The position numbers were made by a program, and so were the translations under genes. A DNA stretch of 64,000 bases from Siphonodentalium dalli (Eukaryota; Mollusca; Scaphopoda; Gadilida; Siphonodentaliidae). The first letter of the stretch is position 1; each line of letters starts with the position of its first letter. Shown piece after piece: positions 1-11,945 of this stretch. The DNA lies in NCBI GenBank assembly GCA_032622095.1, contig CP136066.1, positions 62,214,609 through 62,278,608 of the forward strand, written 5' to 3'. Below the pieces are notes generated by a model. The model searched no databases. It saw nothing but the letters and a program-made list of their open reading frames with translations, and was not told where the DNA came from.

Positions 1-1782
1 ATCGCTTTAGCTCAATTTGCCTTCCTACAATATCCATAAACAAGATCATATATTATATACCCACGATTTTAATTTATAGAATATAAAATATATTGGTTTC
101 GCGAATGACCAACTCAGAATTCCGTTAAAATAACAATAACAACCAGCACCTAATTGTCGAACCGGCGGCCGACTCGGCCGTCTCGAGCAACAACTATCAG
201 TGGGCTGCAGAACGAAAAATATCTATAAAAGTTGAAATATAAGACTTACAAATTATCGTTTAAATTTTTTTATTGGTAATTGACATAGCTTGTCACAAAC
301 AAAAAATCAACATTATTGACATAATAATGTAAAGGACCATAAACGAAATTGAAATTCTCAACTACACCTTTTACCGGACTCGGCCTCATGGTCGCGTAGT
401 TCGACTTTTAAATAAACCGGAATTTCCCATTCTATAAACAAAACACCCACTGTTAATGTCAGCGCCCACAGCTTTCTAGAATCTCAAGGACAGCATACAC
501 CAGTGGTGTTAATAAAGCACCGTGACTAGTGGTAGTAACTGGCTAGATCGGCTGGCCACACCAGTTGTCTTTAGACTAAAGTGACCATTATAGCGGGTGG
601 TGTGACCCCCCCCCCCAACAACAACAATAAATCGGGGTGGGAATTTTCTAGGATTTAGCAATTTTCAGGTTCAGATCTAAAACAATTCTCATACTGGACC
701 GAACCATTCCTTTCCCCCACCTGGCTATTGGCCACAATACTACTGATCCGTTTAGAATAGGCTACCATCCAGGTATGTGAGGGAACAGTTGTGAAATCAA
801 AGCCCAAGCGGTGTGCGCAACTGAAATTACACAAACTGGTGTGTTTGGTGTTGTTAAAGGCGGGGTTGCAGTTGGAAATTCCAAGGTGGATACACCCCAA
901 CAGAACCCATCTAGCCACATACCTGGTGCCAAGTATCCAGACTAAACATGTGGTGCACCTTTGTGTTTGATCGTCAAAACACTATACATTAAATATACAC
1001 GAGAAGGCGTATTGATACGAACTATATAGAGTGTATTTTACTTATGATATCTCGCATATAGCCATAGTATACATAACCGGGCTATCAGCAATTGGTTGTG
1101 GGTTTTCTGCTTGAAATACCTCCTTCAGACTCATTCATTCAGCATGATGTTTAATTATTGAATGTAATGCCGAAACTGCATAAAGTGCGTACATTTGCGG
1201 TATAAATACTATAGGTATACGTCTTCTACACTTCCCGTGATACTAATCGATACACGTAAAAATGTCGCAATAATTATTATACTCTATGAAACACTCATCT
1301 CTCAAATGGGTTAGCACCACATCTCACCAGATCGAAGAGACGGTATACCTCGCATTTTCTGTTAGACTAATGTTCATGTTGCTACCAAACCGGTCTCCTA
1401 GTGGACAATGTTGTTCAAATCCCTTCAGTCGGCACTTTAAAACTGGAATATGCTACCACGGAATCCACAATATTCGTGTTCATTATCTTGTTGTTTGAAA
1501 ACATCTTATCAATATCACCCACGTACTTGTGCTAAATATCCGATGATCATCGCAAAAGACCGTTATAAAGTTTCAACGTTGACCATTCACCTGTATATTG
1601 CTAGTTATGGCTGCTGTGTGTATCTACATCAGATATATGTAACACTAATGGTGTGGGTAAACACTGTGATGCGTTTGCAGGAAAACGTAGTGGCATTCGA
1701 GTATATGTGGCCTTGGTAAATATCACCAATACAATTCCCAGGTACATGTGTGACAGTCTCTGTCATAGAGTATCTAGGCAAT
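1..1782 (+). repeat. Left arm of a 3.6 kb palindrome
   Basis: This arm is the reverse complement of 1842-3629 over its whole length. Base 1 pairs with base 3629, so the arm may continue to the left of the window. The arms are not identical: a few substitutions and small indels separate them (for example in the homopolymer near 608, and near 375 versus 3240). That argues against a simple assembly fold-back of a single strand. Reading frames inside are short, mirror each other between arms, and match no family I recognise. Confidence 0.95.
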
Positions 1783-1841
1783 AGTGGTCAGGGTTAGAGT
1801 TTATTGAAGATAGTCTATGGTACTTCTTTGTGTTTTGATCA
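1783..1841. other. Unpaired spacer at the centre of the palindrome
   Basis: About 59 bases separate the two arms and show no inverted symmetry. They would form the loop if the locus extruded as a cruciform. Confidence 0.85.
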
Positions 1842-3629
1842 ATTGCCTAGATACTCTATGACAGAGACTGTCACACATGTACCTGGGAATTGTATTGGTG
1901 ATATTTACCAAGGCCACATATACTCGAATGCCACTACGTTTTCCTGCAAACGCATCACAGTGTTTACCCACACCCATTAGTGTTACATATATATGATGTA
2001 GATACACACAGCAGCCATAACTAGCAATATACAGGTGAATGGTCAACGTTGAAACTTTATAACGGTCTTTTGCGATGATCACCTGATATTTAGCACAAGT
2101 ACGTGGGTGATATTGATAAGATGTTTTCAAACAACAAGATAATGAACACGAATATTGTGGATTCCGTGGTAGCATATTCCAGTTTTAAAGTGCCGACTGA
2201 AGGGATTTGAACAACATTGTCCACTAGGAGACCGGTTTGGTAGCAACATGAACATTAGTCTAACAGAAAATGCGAGGTATACCGTCTCTTCGATCTGGTG
2301 AGATGTGGTGCTAACCCATTTGAGAGATGAGTGTTTCATAGAGTATAATAATTATTGCGACATTTTTACGTGTATCGATTAGTATCACGGGAAGTGTAGA
2401 AGACGTATACCTATAGTATTTATACCGCAAATGTACGCACTTTATGCAGTTTCGGCATTACATTCAATAATTAAACATCATGCTGAATGAATGAGTCTGA
2501 AGGAGGTATTTCAAGCAGAAAACCCACAACCAATTGCTGATAGCCCGGTTATGTATACTATGGCTATATGCGAGATATCATAAGTAAAATACACTCTATA
2601 TAGTTCGTATCAATACGCCTTCTCATGTATATTTAATGTATAGTGTTTTGACGATCAAACACAAAGGTGCACCACATGTTTAGTCTGGATACTTGGCACC
2701 AGGTATGTGGCTAGATGGGTTCTGTTGGGGTGTATCCACCTTGGAATTTCCAACTGCAACCCCGCCTTTAACAACACCAAACACACCAGTTTGTGTAATT
2801 TCAGTTGCGCACACCGCTTGGGCTTTGATTTCACAACTGTTCCCTCACATACCTGGATGGTAGCCTATTCTAAACGGATCAGTAGTTTGTGGCCAATAGC
2901 CAGGTGGGGGAAAGGAATGGTTCGGTCCAGTATGAGAATTGTTTTAGATCTGAACCTGAAAATTGCTAAATCCTAGAAAATTTCCACCCCGATTTATTGT
3001 TGTTGTTGGGGGGGGGGGGGGGGGGTCACACCACCCGCTATAATGGTCACTTTAGTCTAAGACAACTGGTGTGGCCAGCCGATCTAGCCAGTTACTACCA
3101 CTAGTCACGGTGCTTTATTAACACCACCGGTGTATGCTGTCCTTGAGATTCTAGAAAGCTGTGGGCGCTGACATTAACAGTGGGTGTTTTGTTTATAGAA
3201 TGGGAAATTCCGGTTTATTTAAAAGTCGAACTACGCGACCAGGAGGCCGAGTCCGGTAAAAGGTGTAGTTGAGAATTTCAATTTCGTTTATTGTCCTTTA
3301 CATTATTATGTCAATAATGTTGATTTTTTGTTTGTGACAAGCTATGTCAATTACCAATAAAAACATTTAAATGATAATTTGTAAGTCTTATATTTCAACT
3401 TTTATAGATATTTTTCGTTCTGCAGCCCACTGATAGTTGTTGCTCGAGACGGCCGAGTCGGCCGCCGGTTCGACAATTAGGTGCTGGTTGTTATTGTTAT
3501 TTTAACGGAATTCTGAGTTGGTCATTCGCGAAACCAATATATTTTATATTCTATAAATTAAAATCGTGGGTATATAATATATGATCTTGTTTATGGATAT
3601 TGTAGGAAGGCAAATTGAGCTAAAGCGAT
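1842..3629 (-). repeat. Right arm of the 3.6 kb palindrome
   Basis: Reverse complement of 1-1782. It ends at 3629, where the window offers no further left-hand sequence for comparison. A G-homopolymer of about 19 bases near 3007-3025 is longer than its C-run counterpart near 608. The last 150 bases of this arm resemble the dispersed repeat K at 3850-4012 in the same orientation, which suggests the palindrome and K derive from one element family. Confidence 0.95.
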
Positions 3630-3849
3630 GGGATATCTCGCAGGACAACACATTTTGGGTTTTCGTGGGGTGTGTATTCGCTGGATGTCTTAAAGTTGCA
3701 GTATGTAACCATTATGACTGCGTTAATTGCTTTCGACGTTTAGGTATGGACAATGGCTGTGCCATGCACTCTTGGCGGGAACACAAGACCTCCGATTTTG
3801 TATCCGCATTTAGAAGCTTTCTGGTGTGGTGAATGAGAAACCTGCAGTA

Positions 3850-4012
3850 ATAAGTCGTAGTTTTTTGTCATAATTTGAAGGATTAGTTGTTTTAACAGAA
3901 TTTTGAGGCGGTGCATTCATGTAACCAATATATTTTATATTATAATTTATATTTATGGCTAATAATATGATCTTGGTGGTGTTACCATTTCTGACTATGG
4001 TTTTCTTGTATT
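3850..4012 (+). repeat. Dispersed repeat K, copy 1
   Basis: The stretch resembles the outer end of the palindrome arm at 3490-3600 and recurs inverted at 17252-17400 and direct at 47985-48062. All copies share the segment TGACTATGGTTTTCTTG and an AT-rich core. No coding potential. Confidence 0.8.
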
Positions 4013-4502
4013 AATATGTATTTCTAAATACTATTTATTACTAATAATATATTGAGGTCACGAGCAGTAGGCCGAATAGTCGTAATAGACCTGTCCATAG
4101 CTGTCGCTCTCTTGTCGTAATCTGCATAGCATACAGCAGCGCAGTTATTATACAGGCGCTCATTTTGTGCACACAGGTCTAACAACCGTTGTTCCTGATC
4201 GATTGACCAGAGTCATGATAATTCTTGACTTTCATTCTGACTTTGATTTTAAATAGCGGTCGCCGCTGTATATCTGTTCCGACATTTTGAATGAGGTTTT
4301 GGTCATGTGACGATCGGTCATTTGACAAGCAAAACACGTGCGTTGCCATCGTCACGAGCCAGATTCTCCTGATGAAATCAACCTCAGTTTGATCCCTCCA
4401 ATTAAATCAGAGCCGACTCTTACGCGCACACGGTTCTGATTGCTCCCGAATTATCATGCAGCAGGATTAATCGGGGACAATCGGGATCGTGTGCACCGAC
4501 TC
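4013..4502. other. Unassigned AT-rich stretch
   Basis: I see no gene, tandem repeat or palindrome here. It is the flank between repeat K and the TTAA-bounded MITE. Confidence 0.5.
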
Positions 4503-4506
4503 TTAA

Positions 4507-4898
4507 CCCTTTACCCAACAAACCGGCCAAAACCGGCCAAACAAAGCTTCAACAGCCTAAAATATCTTCGGTCTGTCTCAATAGAACCATACAAATATGA
4601 ATATCATTGGAACCGGCTCTTTGACCACATTGTGATAGTTACAGTTATACCCTGTGCCAATGCATTCTCTTATATATGCGAGTCGACCATAGGTCGCCTC
4701 GCATATATAAGAGAATGCATTGGCCTAAAAAAAATATTTTTGTAACACTTTTTACCATTTTTTCTTACAATCTTTAACAATTTTATAATTTTTAATGTGT
4801 TAAGCCAATGCATTCTCTTATATATGCGAGGCGACCTATGGTCGACTCGCATATATAAGAGAATGCATTGGCACAGGGCCCTTCTGTTGGGTAAAGGG
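4507..4898 (+). mobile_element. piggyBac-like MITE, complete copy (392 bp)
   Basis: The element is bounded by TTAA on both sides (4503-4506 and 4899-4902). It has perfect terminal inverted repeats CCCTTTACCCAACA and TGTTGGGTAAAGGG. A TTAA target duplication with ends starting CCC is the hallmark of the piggyBac superfamily. Inside are two palindromic modules of about 70 bp (4656-4724 and 4804-4873), each built from an arm starting CCAATGCATTCTC, and the modules are inverted relative to each other. No transposase is encoded. A 3'-truncated second copy lies at 48264-48650. Confidence 0.88.
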
Positions 4899-4902
4899 TT
4901 AA

Positions 4903-6071
4903 TCATCAATTACAAATCATTCCGACACAGGACAGTCTAATTGCTAACTAATTGGATGAGACTTCGCCAAAATCATTAAATCAACAAAGTCTCGGTTTGA
5001 AGCAGAATATATAGCTCCGGGGTGGATAACCGCAGTAACTATTACTAACGATAGTTTGTTTAGGCAGTGGTATTTGTTTGAAGAAATATCAAAAGATTTT
5101 AATGGACCAAAATGAATGCTTCTGGGTTAGAATTTAAGATGAATGTCCGATGTGACACATGATTAGATAGCGAAAGATACTTAATCGATGTTCACTGTCA
5201 GATATATAGTGATTGATATGCAATCGAAGTATTTTGATATGAGTTTATTGGAAGGGTAATGACTCTATATAGAACGACTTTGATGAAATAACTGAGATTT
5301 GTACGAACGAATTTACAACAGCATAAGTGATGTTATATTTATTTTTTCTAGACGTTTTCTTAATATGTCGAAAACATTTCTTATTTTTAAAGAACAAGAA
5401 ATATAACTTTCATTTGAGACACCATTTTCTTAATAAGAAAATGGTTTCTCAAATGAAATATTTATTTCTTAATTGTTTCTTGTTTCAAGATTAAATCTAT
5501 CATATTCGAGAAAACTATCTCTTGTCTGGTGGGATTTTCTTAAATGTTCTTAAGGTAGCAGACTTGAGGGGAATATTTCTTAAAATAAGATTAATTTTTT
5601 TTCTTAATATTTCTTGTTTCAAGTAATTGTTTTTCTTGTTTCAAGTAATTGTCTTCTTATTAAGTAATTATTTTTTAGCCGTGTAAGGTTATCATAGAGA
5701 TATTGATATCAAGCAGCTCTGCAGTTGTATATATAGTATTTAACTTAATAAAACCAGGATTTGCTTGCTGGTAAGGTAATTTACCATGTCCCCAACACAA
5801 CTCTACCAATCAGCTACCATAATTACTCGCCTGGTATGCGACTTTACCATGTCACAAACCTGAAGTTGTCCTAGTGTCAGGCTAGTTACCACCATTTTGA
5901 AATGAAGCACTTTCCCCTTCCGCCTCGAACCAACTAATGTGAATTTAATAAATAATAAAATTGGAAATGTAAAGTACACACACTATACAATTGAAGGTTA
6001 TCACTGGCCATTGCGAAAACTACATCACGTGAATTCGCACAAAACGTATACCATCCAAACCACTCGAGTCT
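4903..6071. other. Intergenic stretch with TTCTT-rich patch and hairpin
   Basis: No coding signal. Between about 5340 and 5690 the motif TTTCTTGTTTCAAGTAATTG recurs, twice in tandem near 5609-5656. A 51-bp near-perfect palindrome at 5408-5458 has arms of about 22 bp. The remainder shows nothing I can name. Confidence 0.6.
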
Positions 6072-6745
6072 AAGGGACAATCCATACCGGGCGCGATCGC
6101 GCGATTTTCACACCAAAAGCGACTGGACCGCTTCTTCGCGCGCAATGGTTTGGGTAATCATGTATATGAACATTTTAATCAGAATTTTTCAAACTCATTT
6201 AATTATAAAATATAGTATGTCAAGTGGAATGGTGCACGGGCTTCCTAAATTCTATTAGCAATATAGCAATTGCGTTTAATTGAATTTCATTCCATAATTC
6301 CAGTTTGTGAGGGGTTTTTTTTATCGGAGGGGGGGGGGGGGCACATTGTGGGCAAAGTGACATCACAAGCTTGGAATGGATTGGGACCAAAAATTAACCA
6401 GAGGATCCTGTTATTACATCGAGCTCTTTACGGGCATTTTCTCTTCTCACTTATCGTTGCACTTCAGTTATCCGCTTGTCGCTAAAGTCATCCACCACCA
6501 TTGTTATCGCGACGACGAATGATTGTGTCGCCTTCAAATAGGAGGAATACGCGCATCAAAATATCCCGCTGATTTGCCACAAAGCTAGAAATCGACGAAG
6601 CATAAAATCACTGTTGTGATCGCCTCGTGGTCAGCGATTCAGTCGCTTGCGGTGTGAATATAAAAATCGCGCGCTTTGAACTACCACGGACGACAGAAAA
6701 CAGCCGTTATAATCGCGCGCTCGCGTCCGGTGTGGAATGACCTTA
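6072..6745 (+). mobile_element. Non-autonomous DNA element, family W copy 1
   Basis: This unit of about 0.67 kb is collinear, in reverse orientation, with 50383-51146. Imperfect inverted ends carry the motif GGTCATTCCACACCGG and GCGCGC-rich subterminal stretches that contrast with the AT-rich flanks. A second, inner inverted motif (AGCGACTGGA... / ...GCTTGCGGTGTGAATAT) repeats inside each end. The middle has a G-run near 6329-6341. No transposase frame is visible. Target duplication and superfamily are unresolved. Confidence 0.75.
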
Positions 6746-7440
6746 AACAATATTGAGGAAAATAAGAAAATTCTTGAAACGGTTATTTTTCGACTATATA
6801 CCTCTGGTATGACTATATACCTCTGGTATATACCTTACATCCCCTCAGTTAATCCGAATATGTCGGGGGTATGGACGTGCTAGAAAGCTTATTGTTTGAC
6901 ATATCACATATCCACGTGTATTAGGAAACCCTTTAAAAACATAGGGTCCGATTTTTGACTGATTAACGTGATATAAAGATTAAATTATTGTTGGACATAT
7001 CACATATCCGTGTGTATACGAGGAAACCTTAAAAACCCGCGGTCCTATTTCACACAAACTTGCGACTGATTGGCGGATAGAAAGCTTATTGCTGGACAGA
7101 TCATATATCCATGTGTGTAATGAAACCCTTCTAATCTCAGAAGGTCAATAACGCCGCGAAAATCAAAGGACCGTGAGGGAACTCTTATTTATATCACTTC
7201 CGCTGTCACGCCGATCACGGGGGAGTTCACTCGAGTAAGCCTTGATTAACATCACGTGTGCCACGATTAACACTTATGTCACGTGGTGTGTTATTAATGT
7301 CTGCGATCGGCCCAGAACTATACCGAAAGGAACTCATTACTTCTGCAGCATTTAGTCCGATCGTAATTGAATCAGGCAGTCTATATGACCAAAGACCGGT
7401 CTTAAAGCGACCCAAGACACTTGCATATTTTACATATATG
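6746..7440. repeat. Diverged direct repeats and plain flank
   Basis: Three diverged units of about 95 bp, each containing a version of GACATATCACATATCC followed by GGAAACC, begin near 6881, 6978 and 7076. Just before them ACTATATACCTCTGGTAT occurs twice (6793-6829). From 7140 to 7440 I see nothing specific. Confidence 0.65.
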
Positions 7441-7625
7441 CAGAATGAGGTCCTCGGATGGTGAATTTAGTGATGCTATCCCACACAGCGGCCAAGCGTA
7501 ACCTAAATCACCCCCTGGGGCACCTCATTTTTCTTAGGCCTCATCTTCTGGGAAGTGTCTATAGAATGACATTAACATTGTTTTGGTTACTTTCCCCCTT
7601 CTGCAATGTCGACACAGACTGAATT
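7441..7625 (+). mobile_element. Family D MITE, partial copy 1
   Basis: An imperfect palindrome of about 95 bp begins CAGAATGAGGTCC and ends with a form of GGGGCACCTCATT, followed by core sequence shared with the complete copy at 49077-49542. Only one palindromic end is present, so the copy is truncated. Confidence 0.75.
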
Positions 7626-8327
7626 GTTTCTGTGTGGATAATGCTCGACATGAATTAACATGTAACATTCAAATCGAAGTGTAACTTATTATATTAACAG
7701 GTGACAGTTCGGAATTTATAAACTTCTGACAGAAGTGTTACGTCATAGTTTTTTATTTATCTATTTATAGCATATTATTTATTTACTGCATACAGGCGGG
7801 GTTGTGTTAGGACAAAATCCCAGAATACGCGTTTGAAATTGTTAGATTTCTTCTCTTTTTTTGGGACACACCACCCCGGGATCGCAAGTTTATTCCTGTC
7901 CGATTTCGGACACGCAAGTTTGTTCCAGGTAAATTTGGGATTCGGCCCCAAAAATTTATGAAACACGGTGCAAATGATTGATATACAAGTAAATATTTAT
8001 TTTTTAAATATATTTTGAAACCTTTCAATACTGAATGGATTATCCCAGTTATAACAAAAAGTATACATTGGAATGGTCTATTCATTTGCAGGGGTTTTCA
8101 AATAATAACAGCAGACGACGACAGAAAGGTGAACAAATGACACAAGCTTAGAATGAAACATAATTATCCATTGGTGGGAAATATTCAGACAATAAGTTTA
8201 GTAGACGAACTATAGTCGTTTGTTTAACTTATTATATAAACATTTCATGATGGAACTACACTATTCGTCAATGGGTATTTAGTATATATAGAGTTAATAA
8301 CCGAAACATGTCTACCGAATTAAAATG
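7626..8327. other. No recognised feature
   Basis: AT-rich DNA with overlapping short frames on the minus strand (7775-8085) that lack any family resemblance. Confidence 0.5.
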
Positions 8328-9003
8328 CAGCCTGTTCTCGTAAAAATAAGTACATAACGGGATTATTTTAATGATCGAAATAAGCTCACATTGGCATTAT
8401 TCAACCTCAATACACGCTATATATGGACCTAAAACGCGGTTATTAAATAGTCCAATATGGGACTACTTCCATGCATACGAAATAAGACATTATCATTCTG
8501 ATTATTGACATTATTTAATCATCGATCTATATTTAATATACGTCGATGACTTAATCTACCTTTTTCGCCGACACGACTTACCAGGTACACGCTATTTATA
8601 ATGTGTTTTCACTGCGGCCCGCGCCGTTCAACGGAATGACGAGTATTATAAGCTCTGTATGGGCTTATTTAAGAATTAAATCAGTCTAATGTGAACCTAT
8701 GTGAATATTTAGTTCCAATATGAAACTATTTACAGGAGGATATGTTGTAAAAATAATAACATTATTCTCCTGAAAAAGCTTATATTGAACTTATTTCATC
8801 GGCATTATTTTGTTAATGCGCTATATGAACCTAAATCGATTTACCAGATGTACGCTCGTTATAACGTGTTTTCATTGTGGCCCGCGCCAAAATAATGTAA
8901 TAACTGATATATGTCCAATGTGAGATTATTTCAGTGTCCAATATGAACCTATGTGAATATTTAGGTCCAATATGAACATATTTGCATGAGGATATGTTGT
9001 AGA
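8328..9003 (+). mobile_element. Dispersed repeat family E, copy 1
   Basis: It begins with CAGCCTGTTCTCGTAAAA and ends near a version of GAGGATATGTTG, as do copies at 21956-22515 and 27851-28568. The 3' half is present twice (about 8540-8758 and 8822-9003), each containing a form of CACTGTGGCCCGCGCC and repeats of CCAATATGAACCTATG. No inverted ends and no coding frame were found, so the class is unknown. Confidence 0.7.
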
Positions 9004-9531
9004 TAAGAAGAATAGAGTATAACAGTGCAATATGTTCGTATCGTTATGGTATGAGTATGTATACTTTTTGAATAATATTATTAATTTCTAATGACAAAAT
9101 ATAGTAAATTATTTTGGTTTCTTTAAGTGGACTGTTAAGTGTGTTGGGTAAAGGAGGATACATTTCTCTCTGTTATTTTTGGTAGTTATGCGCAGTATAA
9201 TGTGATCGAGAGGGTATTCAAAATCTTGGTATTGACATGTTGAAAAATTTGTCAGTCTCTCATTATTGTAGTACTCTTTTAAAACTGTTAAATCTGATCA
9301 AAGGTAAGAATGATATTATGCATATTCGCACGATATATATAATATATTTGCACTGAAATGTATTGGTGGTCCCATGTAAAACATTTAATTCAAATATCTG
9401 CATTCCTTGGGTGGATGTGTGGGCCGTCATTATCATCAAAACTCCAAGACAAATTATTCGAATTTTCGTCCCGGTGAAAATTATTTGGCACTATAACATA
9501 AAAAAAACAAGGAGAATAATGTCAATGAGAG
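9004..9531. other. No recognised feature
   Basis: AT-rich flank between family E and the hAT-type element. Short frames only. Confidence 0.5.
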
Positions 9532-10108
9532 CAGGGCTCGCTCTTCAACTTGCCAAGTTTGACAACGGCAGAAATAATTCACATTTTGCAAAAAAATAGT
9601 TACATTTGGCAAAAGTATTAACAAGTCCCTTTTTTATTTTTCAAGAAAGATCAACACCATTCATTTCAGGAAACGCGCACAGTATACTTGTATTGCTGTT
9701 GTTTTATAACGTTTATGAATATTAATGTTAATACCCCTATTAATATGCAGTTAATCTGACAGCATTTAGTATCGGAGGGTGGAGGGATCACTATTATTTA
9801 TTGCGGTGGTACTTACATAGCTACACCTCTTTTGATGAGCCCTTCTGATGAAGCAACTCTTCGGAAATATTATTATTCAGTTATTGGTTTATATGATAAA
9901 CTACAATAGAGATGCGAGAATAACTAACTGCTTTCCTATCGATATAAATAGTCGTTCAAACAGCGATTGTTGAAATATAAGACTCAACATTGCAGAAACT
10001 AATACTACCAGTGAAATCATTTGGCAATTTCTAAAAGAAGTTTGCAAAAAATTTATTCAGTTGGCAAAATATTTGGCAAAAGAAAGTTTCGGTCCATCGC
10101 GGACCATG
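9532..10108 (+). mobile_element. hAT-type non-autonomous element, copy 1 (577 bp)
   Basis: The left end starts CAGGGCTCGC and the right end finishes in CGCGGACCATG. Flanking octamers AATGAGAG (9524-9531) and AATGAGCG (10109-10116) match at 7 of 8 positions, as expected for a hAT 8-bp target duplication. The subterminal regions are dense in TTTGGCAAAA motifs, inverted relative to each other. The core is shared with 57423-57969 and, inverted, with 62092-62695. No transposase frame. Confidence 0.85.
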
Positions 10109-10116
10109 AATGAGCG

Positions 10117-10770
10117 CCAAAATCGTCTGTCTGTCTGTCAGTCTGTGTATCTCAAAGCATATATTTATATCACAACGTACGCCTTCATGCAGGTCCGCGC
10201 GTCTCGTCTTCCGTCTGCCCGCTCGTCTGTGTGGTCGGTTCGTATTGTCCTCTATACCATACTGTTGCGTATTTTATATTTGTAGATTGTTCAGTGCGTA
10301 TATTTTGGCAGTCGTCCCTCGAACAATCATTTCTTTAAAACGCCTCATGTTATGTCAAATCATATTTTTTTAAATAAAATTGACCCGTACAGACATGTTG
10401 AGTTAGAAACGCTCATCGGTGTTTATTCGAAATTCCCTTTATGATCGCTATGTCGCGATGTTTGGGACCCATAACGTAGAGAAGTAATATATTTATATTG
10501 ACCCATCAACTACATGCGAGCAACGGTATGGAATTAATGATTCCCCCTATCCCGGGATCACTAATAGAGTTATATTTCTTTCGTCTCTTCCTTCTCTTAT
10601 CTTCTGTTATCTTTCTAATCTCTCCCTTAACTGCACATGACCAAGATAAACCGTGTATCTCACGCCAATATCTTAAACATCTTGATTCAACATTCAACAG
10701 TGTGTAAATCATATCTGCCAACAACCGAGCTATTTACATGTTTTGAAAATCTTACAATATATATGGGACA
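10117..10770. other. Flank with CTGT microsatellite
   Basis: A short CTGT run lies at about 10125-10145. The rest, including frames at 10498-10724, shows no recognisable product. Part of it may be 5' untranslated sequence of the LINE that follows. Confidence 0.45.
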
Positions 10771-11115
10771 ATGGTTGATATAATACATTATCGTGCTCGG
10801 ATTGGCAGCTTTTTGTCGAGAGCGTCTCGACCACCTATGGGAAAACGCTTTGACCTGAATATGTCTGAAACTATCATCATTTACCTTTTCCTACGTTCAA
10901 GAAAACTGCCAGAGATTCAAATTGTAAGTTTGTTACTGTTGATAGCATGTACTTGTCCACATTTAATACAAACAGTTTTGAAAATCATCCGTGATAGTAC
11001 AGATCGACATGTTATAATACAAACACACAAGGCAAAATTATTATGTTACTTAACTGCAACTTCCATTATATTCTTATTACTAATGTTAAGCGGCGATATC
11101 GAACTGAACCCGTGA
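10771..11115 (+). pseudogene. LINE N-terminal segment ending in a 2A-like motif
   Basis: The frame gives about 114 residues. The last 25 are strongly hydrophobic (LCYLTATSIIFLLLML) and run into SGDIELNP at 11089-11112, followed at once by TGA. The 2A ribosome-skipping consensus is DxExNPGP, and such motifs are known just upstream of the endonuclease in several CR1/L2-like elements. Here the motif is intact up to NP, but the final GP is lost through a substitution plus a one-base shift, which also throws the endonuclease into another frame. The upstream hydrophobic run could act as a signal sequence, as proposed for some 2A peptides. Confidence 0.7.
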
Positions 11116-11790
11116 CGGCCAACAATAGTGCGATACGAAGACACTGTTCCATGTTACTACTGAACACACAGAGCATCAGAAATAAAATGACAATACTAAA
11201 TGCTGAGTATGCTAATTTTGATATTTGCATTTTCACTGAAACATGGCTTAATAATTCAGTGGATAATTCCGAAGTTTTACTTCACGGTTTTCATGATCCA
11301 ATTAGAAATGACAGGAATACCCAAACATCAGGTGGTGGTGTGAGTATTTATATTCGCGATTGTATTCCTTATAAATTCCGTAATGATCTGATAGTTCCAG
11401 GCCTTGAGTCCGTATGGGTTGAAATCAAGGTGTGTCGTAAAAGTATTATACTTTGTTGCTTCTACAGACTCCAGCAATCACCAGTTTCGCATTGGGATAC
11501 TATTGAACTCAACATTAAAAACGCAATCGATGACGTAAATTTGGTAATCGTAGCTGGCGACTTAAATGAAAATTATGTCGAAGATACCAATGGTAAGATT
11601 AATGGTATAGGTACGCACTGTGGTATCAAACAGCTAGTGAATTCGCCTACTCATTTCACGGAAACATTTTCGTCGACCCTCAATCTGTTCTTCCAAACTG
11701 TGATGATTATGTATGTAACGCAGATGTAATAAGTTCATTTTTTGATGATCGTATTCGATACCATGCTCCAGTCAAACTCGATATTCGAGT
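11103..11790 (+). pseudogene. LINE AP-type endonuclease domain
   Basis: The frame reads the usual order of exonuclease-endonuclease-phosphatase motifs: LNTQSIRNK, FTETWL, SGGGVSIYI, VAGDLNENY and PTHFTE, then STLNLFF where the family usually has an acidic residue. After a frameshift near 11690 the end of the domain continues in another frame, including RYHAPVKLD, which carries the terminal catalytic histidine. The enzyme would nick target DNA to prime reverse transcription. The start at 11043 is out of frame with the 2A segment and is not the real start. Confidence 0.85.
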
Positions 11791-11945
11791 TAACTTTACC
11801 AAATCCGTTATCTACTAAAAGACTTATTTGGAACTACGATAGAGCCGACTACGAAGGCATTAACAACATGTTATCTAATTAAAAAGTATTAGTAGCAATG
11901 TTCACGTATCTAAGATCAACAACGAACTGACATAAATGTTACAAA

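Noticed and set aside
1286-2339. Mirror pairs of short frames in the palindrome (for example 70 aa at 1286-1498 and 2127-2339)
   Set aside because: They are identical because the arms are inverted copies. No domain, start context or codon pattern supports coding.
4440-4909. Frames of 101 and 79 aa on opposite strands
   Set aside because: They cross the piggyBac-like MITE and its internal palindromes.
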